64,000 nt of DNA from Myxococcus sp. CA023 (lineage in GTDB: Bacteria > Myxococcota > Myxococcia > Myxococcales > Myxococcaceae). This document shows positions 8,871-17,808 of the stretch, in pieces (the stretch's first letter is position 1; every line of letters begins with the position of its first letter). Location of the stretch: NCBI RefSeq assembly GCF_010998615.1, contig NZ_JAAEAH010000049.1, positions 1 to 64,000 of the forward strand, read 5' to 3'. Under the pieces are notes generated by a model, which was given only the letters and a program-made list of their open reading frames with translations, had not been told where the DNA came from and did not search any database. Both the position numbers and the translations under genes were made by a program.

Positions 8871-10142
8871 ATGCAGACGAGCGAGGACTTCGACCGCGGG
8901 GATTCGGTGACGCCGTCCAGCCCCAGGGTGGTGCCGGTGCGCGAACACCATCGCGTCCTCATCATCGGAGGTGGCACGGCCGGAATCACGGTGGCCGCCC
9001 GGCTGGCGCGCGCTGGACAGAAGGGCGTCGCCGTCCTCGAGCCCTCGCAGCACCACTACTACCAGCCCCTGTGGACGCTGGTGGGCGCCGGGGAGGCGCG
9101 CGTCGAGGACACCGTGCGCAACGAGTCCCGCCTCATCCCGCGCGGCGTGAAGTGGGTGCGCGACGCCGCCACGGAGATAGACCCGGAGGCGAGAGAGGTC
9201 CTCACCCGCGGTGGCCTCCGCCTGGGCTACGACTTCCTCGTCGTCGCCCCTGGCATCCAGCTCGACTGGGACAAGGTCGCGGGCCTGCGCGAGGCGCTGA
9301 AGACGCCGCATGTCAGCAGCAACTACGACGTCCAACTCGCGCCCAAGACGTGGCGCCTGCTCCAGAACTTCCAGGGTGGCACCGCGCTCTTCACCCAGCC
9401 CTCCACGCCCGTGAAGTGCGCCGGGGCCCCGCAGAAAATCATGTACCTGGCCGCGGACCACTTCCGCCGCACCGGCGTGCTGGAACGGACCAGCGTCGTC
9501 TTCGGCTCCGGCGCCAAGACCATCTTCGGCGTGAAGCCCTTCGCCTCCGTGCTGGAGGGCGTGGTGCACCGCTACGGCATCACGCCCCGCTTCCAGCACG
9601 ACCTCATCGCCGTGGACGGCGAGCGGCGCGAGGCCACCTTCGAGGCCACGCGCGACGGGCAGACGGAGCGCATCACCCTGACCTACGACATGCTGCACGT
9701 CACCCCGCCGCAGAGCGCGCCGGACTTCATCAAGCGCAGCCCGCTGTCCTGGCGGGAGGGTCCGAATGCCGGCTGGGTGAAGGCGGACAAGTACACGCTC
9801 CAGCACCCGGACCATCCGAACGTCTTCGCGCTCGGCGATGCGTCGGACCTGCCCACCAGCCGAACGGGCGCCGCCATACGCAAGCAGGCGCCGGTGCTGG
9901 TGGAGAACCTCCTGGCCTGCATGAAGGACCGGCCCCTGCCCGCGCGGTATGACGGCTACGCGTCCTGCCCTCTCACCACGGGCTATGGGCGCCTGCTGCT
10001 CGCCGAGTTCGACTACGACGGCAAGCCCGCGCCCACCATCCCCTTCATCGACACCATGCAGGAACGGCGCGACATGTGGCTGCTGAAGAAGTACGGCCTG
10101 CCACGCCTCTACTGGGCATTCATGATGCGGGGCCTTGCGTAA
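8871..10142 (+). CDS. sqr: sulfide:quinone oxidoreductase, type II (SQOR-like)
   Basis: 423 residues. The ATG at 8871 follows AAGGGAG; an in-frame extension to 8727 would cross the promoter and is rejected. An N-terminal FAD-binding Rossmann motif (LIIGGGTAGITVAARLA) opens the enzyme. Cys183 (in PVKCAGAP) and Cys366 (in YASCPLTT) match the two redox cysteines that carry the polysulfide bridge in type II SQRs related to mitochondrial SQOR. The C-terminal hydrophobic segment suits peripheral membrane attachment to the quinone pool. The reaction oxidises sulfide to sulfane sulfur with transfer of electrons to quinone. The downstream persulfide dioxygenase and rhodanese would process the product. 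Expression is probably sigma-54 dependent. Confidence 0.88.
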   Translation: MQTSEDFDRGDSVTPSSPRVVPVREHHRVLIIGGGTAGITVAARLARAGQKGVAVLEPSQHHYYQPLWTLVGAGEARVEDTVRNESRLIPRGVKWVRDAATEIDPEAREVLTRGGLRLGYDFLVVAPGIQLDWDKVAGLREALKTPHVSSNYDVQLAPKTWRLLQNFQGGTALFTQPSTPVKCAGAPQKIMYLAADHFRRTGVLERTSVVFGSGAKTIFGVKPFASVLEGVVHRYGITPRFQHDLIAVDGERREATFEATRDGQTERITLTYDMLHVTPPQSAPDFIKRSPLSWREGPNAGWVKADKYTLQHPDHPNVFALGDASDLPTSRTGAAIRKQAPVLVENLLACMKDRPLPARYDGYASCPLTTGYGRLLLAEFDYDGKPAPTIPFIDTMQERRDMWLLKKYGLPRLYWAFMMRGLA

Positions 10143-10171
10143 GACGCCGGGGGTCGGGCTATGCACCGACG

Positions 10172-11458
10172 ATGCCCACCTCCCGCCTCGTGCTTCCCGC
10201 CCTGGATGCCCTCGCGGGCCCCGTGCTGCTCGTGGACGACGCGAGGAAGGTGACCGCGCTCACGCCCGCGCTCGAAGCCCTGCTGGGCGGCACGCTGCGC
10301 GCAGGGACACCGCTGGCGCAGATCCTGAGGCGCGCTGACGGCACGGAGCCGCTGGAGGACGTCCTGAAGAACGGGCATGAGGCCTCCGTCCGCCTGCGCG
10401 TGGGTGGGCGCTCAAAGCCCGTGCGGGTGCGCGCCGTCCCCCTGGCGCGAGGGCCTCGGGCATCCGGGTGGGCCCTGCTCGTCTCGCCTGACGCGGTGGA
10501 AGAGACGAGCGGTCGCGCGGAGCTGTTCCACGGCCTGTGGACCCAGGCGCCCGAGCTGCGCCGCGTCTTCCGCATCGTCGAGAAGGTGGCCCGCACCGAG
10601 TCCAGCGTGCTCGTTCGCGGGGAGTCGGGCACCGGCAAGGAGCACATCGCTCACGCGCTGCATGCGCTGTCGGCACGGGCGCGCGGGCCGTTTCGCGCCA
10701 TCAACTGCGCGGCGCTGCCGCCCAACCTGCTGGAGAGCGAGCTGTTCGGCCATGTGCGCGGCGCCTTCACGGGCGCGGTGCGCGACAGCCCAGGACATTT
10801 CCGGCTCGCGGACAAGGGCTCGCTGTTCCTGGATGAGGTGGCGGAGATGCCCCTGGACCTCCAGGCGAAGATGCTGCGCGTGCTGGAGACGCGCACCGTC
10901 ATCCCCGTGGGAGGCCGCCAGCCCGTGCCCGTGGACGTGCGCATCATCGCCGCCACGCACCGGCCGCTGCGGCGCGAAGTGGAGGCGGGACGCTTCCGCG
11001 CGGACTTGATGTACCGCCTGCGCGTGGTGCCGCTCTTCCTGCCCACGCTGCGGGAGCGACGAGGCGACATCCTCCCACTGGCCCTGCGGTTCCTGGAGGA
11101 ACTGCACCAACGAGGCGCCCGCCGCGTGGAGCGCTTCTCTCCGGGTGCCCGCCGCTTGCTGGAGGAGCACCCCTGGCCCGGCAACGTGCGCGAGCTGCGG
11201 AACGTGATGGAATACGCCTATGTCATTGGCGAAGGCCCGGTGGTCCGAGAGGCGGACCTGCCACCGGAGTTCTCCGAGCAGCGGCAGGCCGCTCCCGTGA
11301 CGCAGCCTGCCCCGGATGCCTCGCTGGAGCCGGAACGGCTCCGCGCCGCGCTCGCCCAGGCGGGCGGCAACCGCTCCGAGGCCGCGCGCCTGCTCGGCGT
11401 CAGTCGCGTGACGCTGTGGCGGCGCCTGCGCGACCTGGGTGCGGCGGCGGAGCGCTGA
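10172..11458 (+). CDS. sigma-54-dependent transcriptional activator with PAS-like sensor domain
   Basis: 428 residues from ATG 10172, 29 bp after the sqr stop and probably co-transcribed with it. Residues 1-115 resemble a PAS fold (PVLLVDDARKVTALTPALEALLG). The AAA+ domain has Walker A GESGTGKE at about residue 150, the sigma-54-contacting GAFTGA loop and Walker B LFLDEVAE. The C terminus is a Fis-type helix-turn-helix (GNRSEAARLLGVSRVTLWRRL). It sits between two sigma-54 promoters carrying shared TGAAAC boxes, so it very likely activates both. Its role parallels FisR, the sulfane-sulfur sensor of other bacteria. However, the sensor domain contains no cysteine, unlike FisR, so the signal must be perceived differently. 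Confidence 0.85.
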   Translation: MPTSRLVLPALDALAGPVLLVDDARKVTALTPALEALLGGTLRAGTPLAQILRRADGTEPLEDVLKNGHEASVRLRVGGRSKPVRVRAVPLARGPRASGWALLVSPDAVEETSGRAELFHGLWTQAPELRRVFRIVEKVARTESSVLVRGESGTGKEHIAHALHALSARARGPFRAINCAALPPNLLESELFGHVRGAFTGAVRDSPGHFRLADKGSLFLDEVAEMPLDLQAKMLRVLETRTVIPVGGRQPVPVDVRIIAATHRPLRREVEAGRFRADLMYRLRVVPLFLPTLRERRGDILPLALRFLEELHQRGARRVERFSPGARRLLEEHPWPGNVRELRNVMEYAYVIGEGPVVREADLPPEFSEQRQAAPVTQPAPDASLEPERLRAALAQAGGNRSEAARLLGVSRVTLWRRLRDLGAAAER

Positions 11459-11510
11459 GCGACGGGCGGGCGTCGGCCACGAAACACCACGAACATTGCA
11501 CTCAAACGAC

Positions 11511-11538
11511 GTTTCACTTCTGTTTCAGGTGCGTTTCA
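11511..11538. promoter_or_regulatory. three phased GTTTCA boxes (putative activator binding site, sulfide promoter 2)
   Basis: GTTTCA occurs exactly at 11511, 11522 and 11533, i.e. 11 bp apart. An inverted copy (GAAACA) lies at 11481. The array ends about 95 bp upstream of a -24/-12 promoter, a normal distance for a bacterial enhancer. It is the reverse complement of the array upstream of the sqr gene. Confidence 0.7.
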
Positions 11539-11634
11539 CGACTGCACGCTTGAAGCATGCCGTCTTGCCCGCAGGGTCCGTTTCCGCGGTGCCGGCAACC
11601 CGCGTCCCCCCGACACGAGCCCCTCCCAGCCTGT

Positions 11635-11650
11635 TGGCACGTCACTGGCA
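11635..11650 (+). promoter_or_regulatory. sigma-54 (-24/-12) promoter of the persulfide dioxygenase operon
   Basis: TGGCACG-TCAC-TGGCA matches the consensus perfectly in the -24 element and at four of five positions in the -12 element, with correct GG-N10-GC spacing. The expected transcript start is near 11662, upstream of the ribosome-binding site at 11678-11682. Confidence 0.78.
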
Positions 11651-11688
11651 ATGACGGCCTCGCACCCCCACTCCGACGGAGGCGAACG

Positions 11689-12393
11689 ATGCTCTTCCGC
11701 CAGCTCTTCGACGCGGACACCTCGACGTATACGTACCTCCTGGCCGACGAGGCCTCGGGCGCCGCCGCGCTCATCGACCCGGTGCTGGAACAGACGGAGC
11801 GCGACCTGAAGCTCCTCCGGGAGCTGGGCCTCACGTTGTCCGTGGTGCTGGAGACGCACGTCCACGCCGACCACGTCACCGGCGCGGGTGTGCTCCGTGA
11901 GCGGACAGGCGCCACCGTGGTGGCCTCCAGCCGCGGCGCGCCCTGCGTGGACCGGACGGTGAACCATGGAGACATCGTGCGCGTGGGCGGCCTCGAAGTC
12001 CGTGTCCTCGAGACGCCCGGTCACACCGACGACAGCCTGAGCTTCCTCTGTGAGCGCCGCCTCTTCACCGGAGACGCGCTGCTCATCCGAGGCACCGGAA
12101 GGACGGACTTCCAGAACGGCGACCCGGGCCAACTCTACGACGCCATCACCCGCGTCCTCTTCACCCTGCCCGACGACACGGCGGTCTACCCCGGCCACGA
12201 CTACGCCGGGCACGCCATGTCCACGGTGGGCGAGGAGAAGCAGCACAACCCCCGGCTGGCCGGACGCACGCGCGCGGACTTCATCGTCTTGATGAACGCG
12301 CTCCAGCTCCCACCTCCCCGGAAGCTGGACGTGGCCGTCCCCGCCAACCGGGCCTGCGGACACACGCCGCCCTCACCTTCCCTCCAGGCCTGA
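11689..12393 (+). CDS. persulfide dioxygenase (ETHE1/Blh-like MBL-fold protein)
   Basis: 234 residues. ATG 11689 has GGAGG upstream; a longer in-frame ORF from 11557 overlaps the activator sites and promoter and is rejected. The metallo-beta-lactamase motif HxHxDH is present (H57, H59, D61, H62 in ETHVHADHV), followed by ETPGHT, the metal-bridging Asp in FTGDALLI, the ETHE1-type signature GRTDFQNGD and a distal PGHDY. These proteins oxidise glutathione persulfide to sulfite and glutathione with O2 and Fe(II). It is the first gene of an operon with rhodanese and a TauE/SafE exporter, all pointing to removal of sulfane sulfur made by the sqr product. Confidence 0.88.
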   Translation: MLFRQLFDADTSTYTYLLADEASGAAALIDPVLEQTERDLKLLRELGLTLSVVLETHVHADHVTGAGVLRERTGATVVASSRGAPCVDRTVNHGDIVRVGGLEVRVLETPGHTDDSLSFLCERRLFTGDALLIRGTGRTDFQNGDPGQLYDAITRVLFTLPDDTAVYPGHDYAGHAMSTVGEEKQHNPRLAGRTRADFIVLMNALQLPPPRKLDVAVPANRACGHTPPSPSLQA

Positions 12394-12410
12394 AGTCACG
12401 CGGAGCCCCC

Positions 12411-13022
12411 ATGCATCCTCTCTGCGACAACGCCACGCCCCATCCCGCGGGCTACCGCGACGTGGACGTGGGACAGCTCGCGGCGTGCCTGCCCTCCGAG
12501 CTCACGCTGGTCGACGTGCGTGAGGCCGCCGAGCTCGACGGTATCCTGGGCCACGTCGCGGGCATCCGGCACGTCCCCCTGGCCACAGTGCCGGATGTCG
12601 TCGACACCTGGCCGCGTGACACGGACGTGGTGCTGATCTGCCGCTCTGGGGCGCGCTCGGCGAGGGCGGCCACGAGCCTGGTCACCCTGGGCTTCACTCG
12701 AGTGATGAACCTGCGAGGCGGGATGCTCGCGTGGAACACCGCGCGGCTGCCCGTGGTGCGCCCCGTCCCCCACACCCTGCCCACCTTGGGCACCGTCCGC
12801 GATGGACTGCTCGACGGCCTCCACCGCGCCCTGGCACCGCCGCCCCATGAAGGTCCCACCGTGCCCCCCATGACGCCCCCGTCTCGGGAAGCACTCACCG
12901 CCGTGCTCGACGCGCTCCAGGCCGCGCGGCCGACGGGTGTCCGGGACACCGCCGCCTTCGAGCACCTGCTGCGCACATACCGGGACCTGCTCGCCGTCGC
13001 GCGCGCGGAAGGCGAGCGGTGA
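12411..13022 (+). CDS. rhodanese-like sulfurtransferase
   Basis: 203 residues. Residues 17-115 form a single rhodanese domain with TLVDVREAAEL near the start and the active-site loop CRSGAR (Cys77) that carries the persulfide. The C-terminal 85 residues are Pro-rich followed by a predicted helical segment with no recognised domain. It lies 17 bp after the persulfide dioxygenase gene and overlaps the next gene at TGATG, so the three are one transcription and translation unit. It probably transfers sulfane sulfur from SQR products to a thiol such as glutathione, supplying the dioxygenase. Confidence 0.87.
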   Translation: MHPLCDNATPHPAGYRDVDVGQLAACLPSELTLVDVREAAELDGILGHVAGIRHVPLATVPDVVDTWPRDTDVVLICRSGARSARAATSLVTLGFTRVMNLRGGMLAWNTARLPVVRPVPHTLPTLGTVRDGLLDGLHRALAPPPHEGPTVPPMTPPSREALTAVLDALQAARPTGVRDTAAFEHLLRTYRDLLAVARAEGER

Positions 13023-13900
13023 TGCTGTACGCTGGCATCGCGGGCTCGCTGCTCGTGGGCATCCTGCTGGGTCTGCTCGGAGGTGGCGGCTCCATCCTCA
13101 TCGTGCCGCTGCTCATCTACGTGCTCGACGTCGAGCCTCGGACGGCCATTGCCATGTCCCTGGTGGTGGTGGGCGTCACCAGCGCCAGTGGCGCCTTCCT
13201 CCACGCGCGCGCGGGCCGCGTCCGCTGGCGCACCGCGCTCGTGTTCGGCGCAGGTGGCATGGGCGGGGCCTTCCTCGGCGGCCGGCTCAATCCCCACCTC
13301 GCGCCCGACACGCTGCTGCTCCTGTTCGCGGGCGTCATGGTGGCCGCCGCCGTGGCCATGCTTCGCCGCCGGGAAGCCGGGCCCGTCGCCACCAGCGTCC
13401 CCCCGCTCCCCGCTCCCCGCGTGCTCGCACAAGGCATCGCGGTGGGCGTGTTGTCGGGACTGGTGGGCGCCGGGGGCGGCTTCCTCATCGTGCCCGCGCT
13501 GTCATTGGCGGGGCTGCCCATGCCAGTCGCCACCGCCACGTCCCTGGTGGTCATCGCACTCCAGTGCGCCGCCGGCCTGGTGGGGCACCTGGGCCACCTG
13601 GACCTGCCCTGGATGCTCACCGGCGAAGTCCTCCTGGCCGCGATGACGGGCAGCCTCGTGGGCGGAAGGCTCGCGGGGCGCGTGTCCCCCGCGTTGCTGC
13701 GCAAGGGCTTCGCCGTGTTCGTGCTGACCACCGCCGCCTTCCTCCTGAGCGCCCAGGTTCCCGCGCCCCTGCGTGAGCGCGTGTGGACGGAGAGGCTGTG
13801 GCTCTGGAGCGTGGCGCCTCTTGTCGTGGGCATTCCCGTGACGGTGTGGCGCCTGCGCGTGGCCCGCCAGCGTCAGACCGCGCAGGCCCTGCAACGGTGA
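13022..13900 (+). CDS. TauE/SafE family sulfite/anion exporter
   Basis: 292 residues from ATG 13022 (a GTG codon directly before it is an alternative). Eight or so hydrophobic helices are arranged as two homologous halves. Each opens with the TauE/SafE hallmark glycine-rich segment (LLGLLGGGGSILIVPLL and LSGLVGAGGGFLIVPAL). The family exports sulfite, sulfoacetate or related organosulfur anions. Its position after persulfide dioxygenase suggests that it expels the toxic sulfite formed. The stop lies only 7 bp from the end of a convergent kinase gene. Confidence 0.87.
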   Translation: MLYAGIAGSLLVGILLGLLGGGGSILIVPLLIYVLDVEPRTAIAMSLVVVGVTSASGAFLHARAGRVRWRTALVFGAGGMGGAFLGGRLNPHLAPDTLLLLFAGVMVAAAVAMLRRREAGPVATSVPPLPAPRVLAQGIAVGVLSGLVGAGGGFLIVPALSLAGLPMPVATATSLVVIALQCAAGLVGHLGHLDLPWMLTGEVLLAAMTGSLVGGRLAGRVSPALLRKGFAVFVLTTAAFLLSAQVPAPLRERVWTERLWLWSVAPLVVGIPVTVWRLRVARQRQTAQALQR

Positions 13901-13907
13901 GGCACCG

Positions 13908-15452
13908 TCACGTGGACGCCAGCGGCACGGTGAAGCGGAAGGTGGAGCCGTGCCCCAGCACGCTCTCCACCCACAGACGGCCGCCATGCCGCTCGACGAT
14001 GTCCCCGCAGATGTAGAGCCCCAGCCCCAGCCCACCAAAGCCGGAGATGGGGGCGTTGCGAGCGCGGAAGAAGCGCTCGAAGAGGTGCTCCTGCTGGTCC
14101 CGCGGAATGCCAATGCCTTCGTCCTGGACGGAGACATGGGCGTGGCGGTCCTCCCGAGCCACCCGGACGCGAACCGTTCCCCCACTGGGGCTGTACTTGA
14201 AGGCGTTCTCCATCAGGTTGACCAGGACCTGCGCGAGCCGGTCCGCATCGCCCAGGACGACCAGGGGTGCCTCCGGCGCTTCGTACTCGACCCGGTGGTG
14301 CGCGCTGGACAGGCGCATCTCGGAGACGACGTCATGGGCCAGCTCCTGCAACACGACGGGCCCATGCTTCAGCGTCAGCCGCCCTTCCTGGATGCGCGAG
14401 GTGTCCAGCAGGTCATTCACCAATCCCGTCAGGCGGCTCACCTGCATCAACGACTTGTCCACGTGCCGGGCGGAGGCCCCGTCCCCCTCGGCGCCGTGTT
14501 GCCGCAGCATCTGGAGGTGCAGCTTCAGCGGCGTCAGCGGCGTCTTCAGCTCGTGCGCGGCGATGGACAGGAAGTCGTCCCGCACGCGGATGGCCTCCTG
14601 GGCTTCGCGCAGCAGCCGCTCGCGCTCGGCCTCCGCCTGCCGCTCCGCCGTCACCTCGCGGTAGCTCCACACGCGGCCGATGATGGCGCCGCCCATCCGC
14701 TGCGGCAGCGACTTGCGCTCCAGGATGCGCCCGTCCAGCAGCTCCACCGTCTCCACGTCCACCTGCTCGGACGGCTCGAAGCGCTCCCGGATTCGCGCGG
14801 TGAACGACTCCGGGTGTTTCACGCCGCCCGCCGCGCGCACCAGCACTCGCTCCGCGTCGCGGTCCACCATCATCTCCTCGGTCAGCCCCCAGATGTCGAG
14901 GAAGCGCTTGTTGAAGGCCGTGACGCGCTTGTTCAGGTCCACCACGATGACGCCTTCCGCAATCGAGTCGAACGTGGCGCGCAGCACCGAGTTCATGTGC
15001 GCCAGGATCTCCGGCGCGTGCCGCGTCACACCGCCTTCGGCGACCTGCCCCATCGAGGACTCAGGAACCTGGAGGCGCGCGCAGGCTCCCAACAATGTCC
15101 TCTGCTCATCGAACACGGGCAGGACGAAGGCCTTCAGGCCCGGCTCCTCGTGGACACTGGCCTTACCCTGGAGCGCGGGCCGCATCGCCTGCGCGAGCCA
15201 GGGCAACCGAGCGAGCACCGCAGCCACGGGACGCTCTTGGAAGGGCTCGCCATGCGGTCCGGTGGCGTGTGTCAGCGCATCGTCCATCCAGACCACGCGT
15301 CCGTGCGCGTCGATGATGAGCGCCGCCTGGAGCGCCTGACCCAATCTCAGCAGCGCCGGAGCAAAGTCGGGCCCGCTCGGGTGACGGGCCTCGGCAGGCC
15401 CCGGCGCGCCCCAGCCGCTCCGTCCTTCCTCATGGATGTGGGCCTTCGACAT
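13908..15452 (-). CDS. soluble PAS-domain sensor histidine kinase
   Basis: 514 residues from ATG 15452, which has a GAGGAGC ribosome-binding site; the long open frame beyond it lacks one. There is no membrane segment. Two PAS-like modules (about residues 28-150 and 165-285, the second beginning ATFDSIAEGVIVVD) precede a HisKA domain with phospho-acceptor His300 in AAHELKTPLTPLK. The C-terminal HATPase_c domain has an N box (NLMENAFKYSP), G1 DEGIGIP and G2 GGLGLGLYI. No response regulator is adjacent, so it is an orphan kinase, common in myxobacteria. Its cognate signal is unknown. Because it only converges on the sulfur operon there is no reason to link the two. Confidence 0.88.
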   Translation of the reverse strand: MSKAHIHEEGRSGWGAPGPAEARHPSGPDFAPALLRLGQALQAALIIDAHGRVVWMDDALTHATGPHGEPFQERPVAAVLARLPWLAQAMRPALQGKASVHEEPGLKAFVLPVFDEQRTLLGACARLQVPESSMGQVAEGGVTRHAPEILAHMNSVLRATFDSIAEGVIVVDLNKRVTAFNKRFLDIWGLTEEMMVDRDAERVLVRAAGGVKHPESFTARIRERFEPSEQVDVETVELLDGRILERKSLPQRMGGAIIGRVWSYREVTAERQAEAERERLLREAQEAIRVRDDFLSIAAHELKTPLTPLKLHLQMLRQHGAEGDGASARHVDKSLMQVSRLTGLVNDLLDTSRIQEGRLTLKHGPVVLQELAHDVVSEMRLSSAHHRVEYEAPEAPLVVLGDADRLAQVLVNLMENAFKYSPSGGTVRVRVAREDRHAHVSVQDEGIGIPRDQQEHLFERFFRARNAPISGFGGLGLGLYICGDIVERHGGRLWVESVLGHGSTFRFTVPLAST

Positions 15453-15605
15453 GGGCGCTCCTCGGCCTCGTTGGCGGGACATTTCCGGCGGAAAGATGCG
15501 GCGCCCGCCAAGGGCATGAAAGGGGCCGCCCTGCTCGGCTGCCACCGCCGAAGGGGCTCCGACTCCAAGGCCGCTTGCCATGCGAAAGCGGTAAGCTGCC
15601 GCCGC

Positions 15606-16022
15606 ATGACGACCTCCCGCCTCGCGATGCTGTTCCTGGTGCCCGTGCTGGCCACGGGCTGTGCCTCCACCGCCAGCGCCACCCGGCCGGACGAGCCCGC
15701 GGCGGAAGCGGCGCCACCCGAGGCCACGTCCAGCGCGCCCTCCGGATATGGCTACAGCAAGGACGACCCCATCCACGTGGGCGGCGGCGTCAGCGGGGAA
15801 CACGAATACCTCCAGCACCTGCGGGGACCGCAGGGGCAGAAGGTTCGCTACGAGCGGCATGGAAGCTGCTGCGCCTTCGAGTCGGAGGACTCGCCCTTCG
15901 GCGCCGGCATGCTCGACGTGTACGTCGTCACCTACGACGGGCTGGAGGAGCCGGTGATGATGTACCTCAACATGTATGACCGGAAGGACCCGCGCGCTCC
16001 CGAAGGCTTCCGCCTGGATTGA
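15606..16022 (+). CDS. small lipoprotein of unknown function
   Basis: 138 residues starting MTTSRLAMLFLVPVLATGCAS, a clear lipoprotein signal with lipobox ATGC. A low-complexity Ala/Pro/Glu linker (residues 22-45) is followed by a compact domain with HVGGG, a vicinal CC in GSCCAFES and a YVVTYDG strand. I do not recognise the family. It is transcribed divergently from the PAS kinase, 153 bp away, and is followed by the fhs gene after 114 bp. The start is chosen because the lipoprotein signal begins exactly there; the ribosome-binding site is weak. Confidence 0.75.
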   Translation: MTTSRLAMLFLVPVLATGCASTASATRPDEPAAEAAPPEATSSAPSGYGYSKDDPIHVGGGVSGEHEYLQHLRGPQGQKVRYERHGSCCAFESEDSPFGAGMLDVYVVTYDGLEEPVMMYLNMYDRKDPRAPEGFRLD

Positions 16023-16136
16023 CGCGCGCCAGGGCAGGAATCCAGACACGCGAGCGAAAGTCTTCGCGGCCCTGAATTCCAGCAGGCACGCGTCTCCGCC
16101 GTTGACCGCTGCCAGTTCCGCACGGAGATTCCCGGC

Positions 16137-17792
16137 ATGACGCTGAGAGCCATGACCGACGTAGGCGCCGAGCTGGGCCTGTCTCCCGAAGACGTGCTGC
16201 CGTGGGGAACCCACCGCGCCAAGGTGTCGCTGGACGCACTCGGCAAGCGGGGCGGCCGGCAGGGACGCCTGGTGCTCGTGTCCGCCATCAACCCCACGCC
16301 GCCGGGCGAAGGAAAGACCACCATGTCCGTGGCGCTGGCCATGGGCTTGCGCAAGCGGGGGCGCCGCGCGGTGGCGGCCCTGCGCGAACCGTCACTGGGC
16401 CCTGTCTTCGGCGTGAAGGGCGGCGGCACCGGCGGCGGGCAGGCCAGCCTGGAGCCCGCGGCCGACATCAACCTGCACTTCACCGGTGACTTGCACGCCA
16501 TCACCAGCGCCAACAACCTGCTGTCCGCGCTGGTGGACAACGCCGTCTTCTACGGCCAGCCGGTGGCCCTGGATGCCACGCGCGTGCGCTGGCGGCGCGC
16601 GCTGGACATGAATGACCGCTTCCTGCGCAACGTCATCGTCGGTCTGGGCGGCAAGGCGCAGGGCGTGCCACGCGAGGACCACTTCGACATCACCGCCGCC
16701 AGCGAGGTCATGGCCATCCTCGCGCTCGCGGAGGGCCTGAAGGACCTGGAGGCGCGGCTGGGACGCGTCATCATCGGCCACACCCGGGACGGCCAGCCGG
16801 TGCGCGCGCGGGACGTAGACGCGGCGGCGTCCATGGTGGCGCTGCTCAAGGACGCGCTGATGCCCAACCTCGCCCAGACGCGCGAGGGCGGCCCCGCGCT
16901 GGTGCACGCGGGCCCCTTCGCCAACATCGCGCACGGATGCAGCTCCGTGATGGGCACGCGCATGGGGCTGGCCTACGCGGATGAAGTCATCACGGAGGCG
17001 GGCTTCGGCTTCGACCTCGGCGCGGAGAAGTTCCTGGACATCAAGTGCCGCGGCAGCGGGCTGTGGCCCCGGGGCGTGGTGCTGGTGGTGACGCTGCGCG
17101 CGCTGAAGCACCACGGTGGCGCCGCACCCGCGCGAGTGGCCGAGCCGGACCGCGAGGCCCTGGTTCGCGGCTTCGCCCACCTGGAGAAGCACCTGGAGTC
17201 GGTGGCCGCCTTCGGCCTGCCAGCCGTGCTGTGCGTCAACCGCTTCCCGCAGGACACCGAGTCCGAGTTGGAAGAGCTGCGCGCCTTCGGCAAGGCCCGT
17301 GGCGTGGAGACAGCCGTGTGTGACGGCTTCTCGCGAGGTGGTGACGGCTCGCTGGAGCTGGCCGACCGCGTGATGGAGATGCTGGACGGCACGGACGCCG
17401 CGCCGCCCCAGCCGCGCTTCCTCTACGACGTGGCGCAGTCGCCCGAAGAGAAGGTGGCCGCCATCGCCCGCACCGTCTACGGCGCGGACGACGTGGCCTT
17501 CACCGCGAGCGCGAAGAAGGACCTGGACGCCATCCGCGAGCTGGGCGGCGCCGGGTTGCCAGTGTGCATGGCGAAGACGCACCTGTCGCTGTCGGATGAC
17601 CCCACGAAGCTGGGACGACCGCGCGGCTTCACGCTCACCGTGCGCGAGGTGCGGCTGTCCGCGGGCGCGGGCTTCATGGTGGCGCTCACTGGAGAAATCC
17701 TCACCATGCCCGGCCTGCCACGCGAGCCCGCCGCCCGACGCGTCACCGTCCACGACGACGGGCGCGTCACCGGGCTGATGCAGGGGGAGTGA
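16137..17792 (+). CDS. fhs: formate--tetrahydrofolate ligase
   Basis: 551 residues, the usual size for the family (about 555). The nucleotide-binding loop TPPGEGKTT lies near residue 60, followed by the conserved EPSLGPVFGVKGGGTGGG and NLHFTGDLHAI segments, and later the GFGFDLGAEKF and MAKTHLSLSD signatures. The enzyme makes 10-formyl-tetrahydrofolate from formate, ATP and tetrahydrofolate in the cytosol, feeding purine and formyl-Met synthesis. The ATG at 16137 has GGAG eight bases upstream; a second ATG five codons later is possible. No other C1-metabolism gene is nearby. It ends at a bidirectional hairpin. Confidence 0.95.
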   Translation: MTLRAMTDVGAELGLSPEDVLPWGTHRAKVSLDALGKRGGRQGRLVLVSAINPTPPGEGKTTMSVALAMGLRKRGRRAVAALREPSLGPVFGVKGGGTGGGQASLEPAADINLHFTGDLHAITSANNLLSALVDNAVFYGQPVALDATRVRWRRALDMNDRFLRNVIVGLGGKAQGVPREDHFDITAASEVMAILALAEGLKDLEARLGRVIIGHTRDGQPVRARDVDAAASMVALLKDALMPNLAQTREGGPALVHAGPFANIAHGCSSVMGTRMGLAYADEVITEAGFGFDLGAEKFLDIKCRGSGLWPRGVVLVVTLRALKHHGGAAPARVAEPDREALVRGFAHLEKHLESVAAFGLPAVLCVNRFPQDTESELEELRAFGKARGVETAVCDGFSRGGDGSLELADRVMEMLDGTDAAPPQPRFLYDVAQSPEEKVAAIARTVYGADDVAFTASAKKDLDAIRELGGAGLPVCMAKTHLSLSDDPTKLGRPRGFTLTVREVRLSAGAGFMVALTGEILTMPGLPREPAARRVTVHDDGRVTGLMQGE

Positions 17793-17808
17793 GCCGAGCC
17801 CCAAGCCG

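Noticed and set aside
13901-15452. The PAS histidine kinase as the sensor for the sulfur module
   Set aside because: It only converges on the operon end; the module has its own one-component sigma-54 activator and no receiver-domain protein for the kinase to phosphorylate.
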